DNA of 64,000 nucleotides from Sinohyriopsis cumingii (lineage: Eukaryota; Mollusca; Bivalvia; Unionida; Unionidae). Every line of letters begins with the position of its first letter. Position 1 is the stretch's first letter. The notes under the pieces were generated by a model. The model saw nothing but the letters and a program-made list of their open reading frames with translations. It made no database searches and was not told the origin of the DNA. Shown in pieces: positions 60,301-64,000 of this stretch. The stretch lies in the NCBI GenBank assembly GCA_028554795.2, contig CM068835.1, positions 34,814,901 through 34,878,900 of the forward strand, in the 5' to 3' direction. A program made the translations under genes and the position numbers.

Positions 60301-62465
60301 AAAAGTATCAGTAAAATTGAACTACGTAAAAGCCAACAACAACAAAGATGTTACAAAAGTATGTCGATGTCCTGCCTATACATTATAAATGGGTTCTTTT
60401 CTTTCTTGTCCTTCTGATCTAAGAATTATAAATGAATACATTATTTACCTTGATTTCTTCAGATCGCATGCTGTCTAGCAGGTGACGCAGAAGCTCATGA
60501 CTATCATGTTGCTGGTTGCCTTTAAACATCGGGGCTCTATGATTAAATGATATCAATTGAAAAAATGGTTCAGGACTGACTCAAACTTTTGGAAAAAATG
60601 CCTTCTCCTCCCATAAAGAATAGAGCAAGTGTGCTGGATGAATACAAAATGTCAAAATTGACAATACTGTGACATGGCTGGATAAAAATGTTGTTTTACA
60701 TTATCTGGGATATCAGATGAGGAGGTTGTCAGATTACATATTTTTAACCCAACTGATGCAAAATCTATATACAAACAGAAATAAATACACATCTGCTGAC
60801 TAGAAAACTTACCATAAGTAACATCAGACAATTAAGAGGATCTCTTTTCTCTTTATTTTAGCTGTAAGACAAGAGATGAGATTAATCGAAAGTGTACATC
60901 AGTGATCTCTTGTTTAAACCAACAAATCTGGGTCTTCCTTAAGAAGATATACTTGTCATAAAGTAGTATTCTTTGTAAAGATGGGTTATTGAAGCTCACA
61001 TGGGGGTCTTTGTTATGACTAGGGTTGGGAAGATGTGGGGTTCATGACAGCAAGGGAACACTGTAAAAGTGAAATTACTTTTTGCAGACTTGTCCAAAAA
61101 GGGCACTGGGGTTGATAATGTTGGTTCGAGTTGTTGTGTTCATCTCTTGGAGGAAGTATACCAGAGCTGTAGTAAGGGGTCCAGCTTCTGTAAGGTTGAT
61201 TTCAATGCTAGGCTGAAACAACATAAAGATGGGTATGGAGAAAAAGAAAAACTGTTACCTTTGAATTAAAACATGTACATGTTGGAAATCAAGTGCCTGA
61301 ATACATCTTCAGCAGCTCTGATACAAAATAAATACTGAAATATTCAAGAATAAGGTACTTTTTACACAAACAAATCTGCACAATCTATTGGAATAACTAG
61401 CATGAAAAGCATGCCGTATCAGAAATATTCCACAAGACTTGGCTAATACTAAAAAAAGTAACAAGTCTTCTGCAGAACCTGCTAGTCTCACCTTCATAAT
61501 TGTGATATTGTATCCAAGCCATATCTGACTCTCAAATACTTTTTAAAAACTCTTTAAAGCTGAACATGCCACTGTTGCCATTAGAAAGTGACACCTATGT
61601 CTCACTATATTTAAATAGGCAAGACAATGAAAATTGTCCACTAATTCTAATGAACAACAAGTTGAGAGGCACTTGGAACATATTATGCTATTAAAAGAAA
61701 ACCTTTAAGAACCATACCAAGTCCTTAATAGCATCCTCTTCATCTCCACTGGAGGTACTGGAATCATCACTGATGTACTGCTTGCCTGGCAGAAAGAGTG
61801 GTCCCCCTTTCTTGCCCCTTTCCATCAAAAGGTTCTCCAGACTGTATGTTTGAATTAAATTCTGAAGAAAAAATGTCAGATTTATTTACTCATCATGAGA
61901 TAATTCAAAAAAAGTCCAGACTCTTTTATTAGAATAGAAATGAAATATAAAAATGAGCTTATATGAACAAATTGATAATTACCTCTTATTAGTGCAGTCA
62001 TTTATTAATTGAATGGTTACTGCAACCTATTTGTTGTGGAATGCTTACAAACCTTGTGCAAGGACATTTATGAATAAAGTTTCATAAACACAGCGTACCT
62101 TGAACCTGGAGGTACACAGAAAGTTAAATGCTAAAGTCTGTAAGTATGCTACATCAAAATGAGCAGCAAATTTGCAGTAAAGTTTGAATCAAATATTTTA
62201 TTTTACAGATTTAACTGAAGCAACATATATACCTAACTTCAAACAACATTTTTTGTGAAAATGGGAACCTTTATACAGAGATGAGCATTTCTGTGGGTCG
62301 ATGATTTCGTTTTTGTGGGTTTCAATGACACTTTCAACACATTATTACACTGTGCTAAGAAGTAAAGGAAGATATATTTATTTTTTGTATCTTTTTTGTT
62401 CATGTAAATACACTCACCTGCATGACTGCATTGAAGAAGCATGTGTTGCCCAAATTACTCAGCCC
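28928..62465 (-). CDS. USP16/USP45: USP16/USP45-type ubiquitin carboxyl-terminal hydrolase, 3' 13 exons (gene span)
   Basis: Cysteine protease of the USP (C19) family that removes ubiquitin from proteins. Known family roles are H2A deubiquitination in mitosis (USP16) and DNA repair (USP45). Thirteen GT-AG exons join in register to give 892 codons plus stop. Landmarks, numbered from the first visible codon: Cys box [16 protein letters not shown] (Cys9), [14 protein letters not shown] (about 117-130), zinc pairs CEEC (193/196) and CKNC (697/700), [10 protein letters not shown] (about 734-743), His box [12 protein letters not shown] (His800), WFHISDSRV (Asp867), and end [10 protein letters not shown]. 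The exon order and the end of the protein match USP16/USP45 rather than other USPs. Between the zinc pairs lies an insert of about 500 residues. The N-terminal half, expected to hold the UBP zinc finger, is outside the window. Many invertebrates have one ancestral gene, so USP16 and USP45 cannot be told apart here. Confidence 0.95.
29653..29977 (-). mobile_element. SINE family B, copy 3
   Basis: Minus-strand copy with the same head, core and tail as 3998-4318. It is bounded by a perfect 14-bp target-site duplication, CAATGATGTGAGAG, at 29639-29652 and 29978-29991. It lies in the intron between exons 12 and 13, just upstream of the last exon. Confidence 0.92.
30600..33500 (-). mobile_element. 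decayed DIRS-like retrotransposon (RT, RNase H, tyrosine recombinase)
   Basis: Minus-strand segments in several frames follow the DIRS order. Reverse transcriptase is at about 32810-33120 ([25 protein letters not shown], and a YLEDI where YLDD is expected). RNase H is at about 32240-32450 ([13 protein letters not shown], then [16 protein letters not shown] after a frameshift). A tyrosine recombinase is at about 30620-31850 ([25 protein letters not shown], then [20 protein letters not shown] at the C-terminal end). Many stops and frameshifts, plus an inserted SINE, show it is dead. It lies in the intron between exons 12 and 13. The class is set by the recombinase. Confidence 0.82.
31099..31320 (-). 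mobile_element. SINE family A, degraded copy inside the DIRS-like remnant
   Basis: GGTTTAATGCCATTTTTCAG and GATGGAGGAAGAAC are recognisable, with many substitutions and a ragged 5' end. It sits within the recombinase part of the DIRS-like element at 30.6-33.5 kb and so is younger than that element. Confidence 0.75.
33762..33888 (-). mobile_element. SINE family A, old fragment
   Basis: TAGGTTTAACGGCCATTTTA and GGACAGAGGTGAGATG are preserved, with a large internal deletion. No target-site duplication is recognisable. Confidence 0.65.
35199..35313 (-). repeat. tandem copies of the exon 12 splice-donor region
   Basis: Reading the minus strand, TGCCAAGTAAGTAAAGG (true donor) is followed about 41 nt later by TGCCAGGTAAGTAAAGG, then by TGCCAGTGCGTAAAGG. 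Intervening T-rich and ATGTCCCC segments also repeat. The second copy keeps a perfect GTAAGT donor; the third does not. It looks like local duplication of the exon/intron boundary. Confidence 0.8.
35314..35403 (-). CDS. USP16/USP45: USP16/45 visible exon 12
   Basis: 90 bp, 30 codons, phase 0 to 0, reading [16 protein letters not shown] and [14 protein letters not shown]. This matches RKVNKHIKFPEILDLAPFC of USP16. Acceptor TTTTTAG, donor GTAAGTA. Two more donor-like copies lie just downstream (see 35199-35313). An open plus-strand frame beginning at the same base is its shadow. Confidence 0.94.
35998..36206. mobile_element. foldback element family P, copy 3
   Basis: Ends ATACCATACATACTC and GAGTATATACAGTATGG. 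The inner part has CAATCTGCCGTCACATAATA and ATCTACAGGTGCATTATAC. Same module order as the other copies. Confidence 0.72.
36284..36438. mobile_element. small MITE-like element with AACCTGTCTTGAAGAC ends
   Basis: Left GCAGAACCTGTCTTGAAAGAC and right GTCTTCAAGACAGGTTTTACTG are inverted, both flanked by TA as in Tc1/mariner-type elements. A further CTTCAAGACAGGT lies inside. 155 bp, non-coding. Confidence 0.6.
36439..41159 (-). other. intron between exons 11 and 12, mostly featureless
   Basis: Apart from the elements at 35998-36438, the short duplication at 38820 and repeat D copy 2, I see nothing definite. Sequence around 37.1-38.0 kb has a short plus-strand open frame with no recognisable family. 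Confidence 0.55.
38820..38882. repeat. 33-bp direct duplication
   Basis: AAAGATCAAAGTTAGACTCR followed by TGCTYAAC occurs twice in a row. Confidence 0.75.
41160..41800. repeat. dispersed repeat family D, copy 2
   Basis: GATTCTTTCTTACCCAGTAA, GTGCAAGCCATCCATGAGGT and ACTAAAGTTATTGTGCAGAA are shared with copy 1. It ends in ACAGATGGGCAGACAGACAA and a CATAATATGCTCTGC tail. It lies in the intron just downstream of exon 11. Confidence 0.65.
41956..42050 (-). CDS. USP16/USP45: USP16/45 visible exon 11
   Basis: 95 bp: two bases complete a Glu codon; then [16 protein letters not shown] and [25 protein letters not shown] is a defining block of USP catalytic domains, in the palm just before the final segment. 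Acceptor TTCTTGCAG, donor GTAGGTT. Confidence 0.96.
42691..42940 (-). mobile_element. SINE family A, copy 3
   Basis: Same family with a (TTG)n run at its plus-strand left end. Flanked by a 16-bp target-site duplication with one mismatch, CCACTCACTGGGATGC at 42675-42690 and its copy at 42941-42956. It lies in the intron between USP16/45 exons 10 and 11. Confidence 0.93.
43394..44548 (-). CDS. USP16/USP45: USP16/45 visible exon 10: large insert and second zinc CxxC
   Basis: 1155 bp: two bases completing Asp327, 384 codons, then one base. Most of it is Ser/Thr/Asn/Asp/Glu-rich and looks disordered. It ends with [15 protein letters not shown] and [10 protein letters not shown], the second zinc Cys pair (697/700). 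Similar valine-rich strings recur three times: DVNVTFMV (409), LNVSVHVEY (481) and [10 protein letters not shown] (624). Acceptor CTGAACAG, donor GTAAGCG. The insert is far longer than typical USP finger loops. Confidence 0.95.
44740..44990. repeat. AAGATGGC-type dispersed repeat family F, copy 1
   Basis: ATTTTCATGGTGGCTGCC, GCTGCCATGGTGGCCATACT and the CACATTGATATGAC phrase are shared with 54670-54900. Non-coding, in the intron between exons 9 and 10. Confidence 0.55.
46419..46530. repeat. 15-bp inverted repeat
   Basis: TAATTCAGTGCCCTC (46419-46433) and its exact reverse complement (46516-46530) are 82 bp apart, in the intron between exons 9 and 10. Confidence 0.8.
46980..47150. repeat. degenerate tandem repeat near exon 9
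   Basis: Three diverged units of about 55 bp with CTCACTATCCTGTAATTG-like cores, in the intron between exons 9 and 10. Confidence 0.65.
47249..47408 (-). CDS. USP16/USP45: USP16/45 visible exon 9: acidic segment
   Basis: 160 bp, entering in phase 0 and leaving after one base. [17 protein letters not shown] is followed by about 30 residues that are nearly all Glu/Asp/Gly, then SAS. The acceptor is ATTGAAG. It is fixed because the next AG would put a stop codon at once in frame. Donor GTGGGTA. The intron minisatellite begins 66 bp upstream of this exon. Confidence 0.87.
47475..48733. repeat. 45-bp minisatellite, about 27 units, in the intron between exons 8 and 9
   Basis: The unit contains GTGTGGAGCATAATTTCAGT and ACATGGCTAGGTCAATACTA. 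Units are nearly identical in the middle and diverge at the left edge. Two 21-bp partial units (ending AAACAT at 48060 and 48351) recur 291 bp apart, which is six units plus one partial. All six frames of the unit contain stops. It begins 66 bp upstream of the exon 9 acceptor. Confidence 0.96.
48734..49546 (-). other. intron remainder between exons 8 and 9
   Basis: Unique-looking AT-rich sequence between the 45-bp array and exon 8. No feature seen. Confidence 0.6.
49547..49714 (-). CDS. USP16/USP45: USP16/45 visible exon 8: lysine-rich segment
   Basis: 168 bp, 56 codons, phase 0 to 0. It starts [17 protein letters not shown] and ends [12 protein letters not shown]. The SK-Hx-KKxxKQAKK tract matches the basic stretch of USP16 (SKHLQKKAKKQAKK) and may be a nuclear localisation signal (inference). 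Acceptor CTTGCAG, donor GTATCAG. Confidence 0.92.
50034..50273 (-). mobile_element. SINE family A, copy 4
   Basis: Slightly more diverged copy that lacks part of the CTATACATGG segment. Target-site duplication TACATATACTTT (50022-50033) with TACAGATACTTT (50274-50285), one mismatch. It lies in the intron between exons 7 and 8. Confidence 0.9.
50400..50720. repeat. dispersed repeat family E, copy 2
   Basis: GTTCAACTAAAAAGTTTGTC, AACTGCAGTTCCAAACCC and TTTCATGTGATGATGGCAAT match copy 1 in order. It lies in the intron between exons 7 and 8. Confidence 0.6.
51832..51888 (-). CDS. USP16/USP45: USP16/45 visible exon 7
   Basis: 57 bp, 19 codons, phase 0 to 0: [28 protein letters not shown] is a hallmark block directly after the first zinc Cys pair. 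Acceptor TTTTCTAG, donor GTAAGAT. Confidence 0.95.
51889..52521 (-). other. intron between exons 6 and 7
   Basis: AT-rich, nothing recognisable except a short GAGAGAGGAGAG purine run near 52288. Confidence 0.7.
52522..52610 (-). CDS. USP16/USP45: USP16/45 visible exon 6: first zinc-binding CxxC
   Basis: 89 bp. Two bases complete a Gln codon; then [16 protein letters not shown] and [19 protein letters not shown]...C..C is the USP block holding the first zinc-ribbon Cys pair (193/196). Acceptor CCTTCAG, donor GTAAGTG. Confidence 0.95.
53200..54480 (-). mobile_element. DIRS-like remnant (RNase H end to recombinase start)
   Basis: Minus strand: [17 protein letters not shown] (54243-54437) is the RNase H C-terminal HIPG..N.lAD.LSR motif. 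It is followed by [14 protein letters not shown] and [14 protein letters not shown], equivalent to the PDP.A.AVDAL...W.G..AYAFPP linker of DIRS elements. Then come [20 protein letters not shown] and [14 protein letters not shown] at the recombinase start. A 52-bp piece of this sequence is tandemly amplified. It lies in the intron between exons 5 and 6. Confidence 0.7.
53817..54080 (-). repeat. 52-bp tandem repeat made of DIRS coding sequence
   Basis: About five units of AAAGTGCTGGGGGAAGGCAT... with CTCACAGCTGACTT, nearly identical; the second lacks a few bases. On the minus strand each unit encodes the [17 protein letters not shown] segment of the flanking DIRS-like remnant, so the array arose from that element. 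Confidence 0.9.
54670..54900. repeat. AAGATGGC-type dispersed repeat family F, copy 2
   Basis: CAAGATGGAGGTAGCCATAT, CAAGATGGCCACTATGGTGG and CATGCTGATATGACAATCCA match copy 1. It lies in the intron between exons 5 and 6. Confidence 0.55.
55614..55850 (+). mobile_element. SINE family A, copy 5 (plus strand)
   Basis: Plus-strand copy beginning GGCCAAGTGGTC, so the first bases of the head are missing. It ends in (CAA)n. Perfect 11-bp duplication CACTCAAATAG at 55603-55613 and 55851-55861. It keeps many CpG sites and the consensus sequence and appears to be the youngest copy here. Confidence 0.94.
55880..56124 (-). other. coding-like segment of unknown origin
   Basis: A minus-strand open frame, GC-richer than its surroundings, reads [34 protein letters not shown] and [20 protein letters not shown] plausible acceptor (TTGTGTTATACCCAG) precedes it near 56110. 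It is not part of USP16/45, whose frame runs from exon 5 to exon 6 without it. It may be an alternative cassette, a transposon piece or chance. Confidence 0.3.
56125..57529 (-). other. intron between exons 5 and 6, distal part
   Basis: No coding segment seen. The AT microsatellite at 57260 is the only feature. Confidence 0.6.
57260..57301. repeat. (AT)n microsatellite
   Basis: About 42 bp of AT repeats in the intron between exons 5 and 6. Confidence 0.97.
57530..57620 (-). CDS. USP16/USP45: USP16/45 visible exon 5
   Basis: 91 bp, entering in phase 0 and leaving after one base. It starts [18 protein letters not shown] and is rich in Lys and Asp. It is less conserved but sits where USP16 has IKNGVLKAF. 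Acceptor TTTTCCAG, donor GTAAGTT. Its acceptor is bordered by an 81-bp tandem array only about 10 bp upstream in the intron. Confidence 0.9.
57629..58055. repeat. 81-bp tandem array, about 5 units, next to the exon 5 acceptor
   Basis: The unit runs from GTATTTCAAAATCATAATTT to ACCACTCTGTGAGAGGTAAT. Because 81 is a multiple of three, frames stay open on both strands. This explains the long repetitive open frames and is not evidence of coding. The array reaches to about 10 bp from the exon 5 splice acceptor. Confidence 0.93.
58237..59801. mobile_element. hAT-like DNA transposon, non-autonomous or decayed
   Basis: Left end CAGGGTTCCCACGC and right end GCATGGGAACCCT are inverted. Sub-terminal sequences (TTCCAGGTCATTTCCAGGA; AATTCAAGGACTTTTCATGG) are the sort seen in animal hAT elements. 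ATGTGCAC (58229-58236) and ATGTGCAG (59802-59809) form an 8-bp target-site duplication with one mismatch. No transposase domain is recognisable in the 1.56-kb body. It lies in the intron between exons 4 and 5. Confidence 0.75.
60449..60536 (-). CDS. USP16/USP45: USP16/45 visible exon 4: QQ-D-SHE box
   Basis: 88 bp. The first base completes the Lys codon from exon 3; then [18 protein letters not shown] and [11 protein letters not shown]. This is the conserved F.G..Q.DSHE motif of USP enzymes. The usual QQQD reads QQHD here. Acceptor CATAG, donor GTAAAT. Confidence 0.95.
61079..61212 (-). CDS. USP16/USP45: USP16/45 visible exon 3
   Basis: 134 bp, entering in phase 0 and leaving after two bases of a Lys codon. 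It contains [15 protein letters not shown] and [12 protein letters not shown], matching the PLT...FL.EM and P..LF.QVCKK blocks of USP16. Acceptor TTGTTTCAG, donor GTAATTT. The minus-strand frame lies opposite a longer plus-strand open frame that has no support. Confidence 0.93.
61718..61861 (-). CDS. USP16/USP45: USP16/45 visible exon 2
   Basis: 144 bp, 48 codons, phase 0 to 0. It begins [16 protein letters not shown], which completes the MQNLxQT motif after the Cys box. It then runs through a Ser/Asp/Glu-rich linker ([15 protein letters not shown]) and ends IKDL. Acceptor CTTCAG, donor GTATGG. The acidic linker is a family-typical variable loop. Confidence 0.93.
62418..62465 (-). CDS. USP16/USP45: USP16/45 visible exon 1: catalytic Cys box
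   Basis: 48 bp, 16 codons, phase 0 at both ends, reading [16 protein letters not shown]. This is the complete USP Cys box; the nucleophile is the Cys of NTCFF. The acceptor is CTTGCAG and the donor GTGAGTG. The next exon continues NLIQT, as in the family. Confidence 0.96.
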
Positions 62466-63981
62466 CTGCAAGTATTCAAGTTTACAATTTTCAACGCACA
62501 ATTTACAGTGTTTAATAAGACAATTTCCAACTGGTTAAATCTAACCATGCATTTTCATGTCGTGCACTGGATATTTTGATGCTCCATAATTAGTACTCCA
62601 TTTATTATTTTCTTTTAGATGCAAATGCCTTTCAATTAGATTTGCAAAATTTTTAAACACTTTAGATGCTCAACACTCACATCAATTCAAGACTACAGTT
62701 TTCATTCATAGAATATCTAATTTAGACTGCATATTAGCAGAGGATATAAAAAAATTGTTGACACTGAGCATTTTGTTCTGATAAAAAACAATAGTACAAT
62801 AACTTAGTCTTGGGACACTATAGAAGTTTTTACACCCTTGATTAATTCAAGATAAATTTTTTTATGAAATAATAAAGCAGGACATGAGATCACAGCCCTT
62901 TAAGAACCATACAATAAGTTAAGGAACCTTGAAAACTCTCGTTTCATAACTTGCAGATTGGTGTGTTCTCTCAGCTGTAATGTTATTTTAAAAATTAAAA
63001 GAAAAACAACTTTCTGCTTGTTGAGAGGCTAACTCTGTCAAGGAACAGATGGGATTGTTATAAATCATGCTATATAAATTAAGTGGAAAACAATTAATGA
63101 TAAGTATATTTAATCATATTTTCGTCTTGTTTTTATTTGAAATAGATAATTTCCTTGAGCAATGACATGCATTTAGCATTACCCTTAAGTTATAACAGCA
63201 TTAACAATAAATTCTCCATTTAATATTGTCACTTTATACATTACTGCATTAACATTGCTGAAAATCAACAGTATTTGCATTGTTTTCCACCTTGAAAATG
63301 TAAACAACTAATTTCAATATGGAACCAGTAACACACAATGAAATAATGACAGGTACTGTATATACTCATGTGTGAGTCCAACTGCATGCAAACTGCACAG
63401 ACCAAATCTGTCATCGCAGAATGCAGATCTATGTTGTTTGATGTTTGACTCGACTTATAAGCATGTACATACGGTATCTAATTATTAATGCAGCAACAAT
63501 TTGTTTTGATATAAGAATGTGACAAGGTACAACATTTTGAATAAAGCTAAATTTTTAGGAATAAACAAGGTTATAAGTGACGCTAAGCACAATATACACT
63601 GTAAGTACTATAAACAATATAGCTCTATTTTAGGTCTCACATTGTTAGTGCTATACAATATGTGAAGAATGAAGTCTTTAGGTCAATTAAATTTATTTGA
63701 ATGTCATATTGGACAATCAGAAAATACGCATAAAAATAAGAACAAAAAAGCAACCAGAGTGTTTTTTGACAAGGTAACTGAACAAGAGCTGACAAGTGCT
63801 GTGTAATGTTTGGTGATCTAGCCAACTGTATCTCCAAATTTGTGTGCAAGTGTTCAGACAAAGAAAATGTTATATTTGTTATGTCGATATATCTTCGGAC
63901 ACAAAAATCATTTATTATTGTTTAAGTGCTCTAAAACTTAAATTCATTATGGCACTTTAAATGAGAAATCTGGTTCCATAC
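62466..63981 (-). other. intron upstream of the Cys-box exon
   Basis: AT-rich. Contains foldback element P copy 4. No UBP zinc-finger exon is visible, so the N-terminal half of the gene lies outside the window. Confidence 0.65.
63354..63478. mobile_element. foldback element family P, short copy 4
   Basis: The ends are best preserved here: TACTGTATATACTCATGTGT at the left, and GACTCGACTTATAAGC with ACGGTAT at the right. One inner module (AATCTGTCATCGCAGAATG) is left, so the element is about 125 bp. Confidence 0.72.
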
Positions 63982-64000
63982 CATTACTTTCTGGCTTAAT
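63982..64000 (-). CDS. USP16/USP45: possible 3' end of the next upstream USP16/45 exon (cut by window edge)
   Basis: On the minus strand 19 nt at the window edge read LSQKVM and are followed by GTATGG. Leaving in phase 0, this would join to GLSNLGNTC as [12 protein letters not shown], which resembles the V-x-GL.NLGNTC junction of the family. The match is short and the donor weak. A second possible donor (GTAATG) overlaps it. The exon may equally lie further upstream. Confidence 0.25.

Noticed and set aside
61069..61269. Plus-strand open frame of 66 codons
   Set aside because: Shadow of exon 3, whose minus-strand translation matches USP16 and has correct splice sites.
62301..62400. SINE family C fragment
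   Set aside because: A short TTTCAACACATTATTACACT resemblance to 27690 is too weak to call.

Overview
This is a eukaryotic, intron-rich, AT-rich, repeat-laden stretch of nuclear DNA with no prokaryotic gene organisation. The repeats suggest a mollusc, probably a gastropod: tRNA-headed SINEs, DIRS-like tyrosine-recombinase retrotransposons, and dispersed motifs such as GGGGCCATAACTC and AAGATGGC. The taxon is an inference; the other statements rest on the sequence.

The only gene I can establish is a USP16/USP45-type deubiquitinase on the minus strand. Thirteen exons lie between 62465 and 28928. They start at the catalytic-Cys box and end at the stop codon. All splice phases agree, and the exons total 2679 nt (892 codons plus stop). 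The N-terminal half, which should hold the UBP zinc finger, lies beyond 64000. A 19-nt candidate end of the preceding exon sits at 63982-64000.

Layout. 1-5.1 kb: SINEs and simple repeats. 5.3-7.1 kb: a decayed coding-like region of unknown family. 7-28 kb, downstream of the gene: tandem arrays at 12.9-15.2 kb (one split by a SINE), a 514-bp terminal-inverted-repeat element at 16.3-16.8 kb nested in an older repeat, foldback elements, and a DIRS-like recombinase remnant at 22.4-23.8 kb. 28.9-62.5 kb: the deubiquitinase gene. Its introns hold a DIRS-like remnant with RT, RNase H and recombinase parts (30.6-33.5 kb), a 45-bp minisatellite of about 27 units (47.5-48.7 kb), a second DIRS-like remnant with a 52-bp amplification of its own coding sequence (53.2-54.5 kb), an 81-bp array touching a 3' splice site (57.6-58.1 kb), and a 1.56-kb hAT-like element (58.2-59.8 kb).

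The encoded enzyme has every USP landmark: Cys box, QQ-D-SHE box, two CxxC zinc pairs, His box and the terminal Asp. About 500 residues of Lys-, Glu- and Ser-rich, probably disordered sequence lie between the two CxxC pairs. No operon logic applies. I saw no CRISPR array, rRNA gene or functional tRNA gene. Nothing here clearly amounts to a new biological system. The most unusual items are the minisatellite born from DIRS coding sequence, the triplicated 5' splice site, the foldback family and the arrays abutting splice sites.
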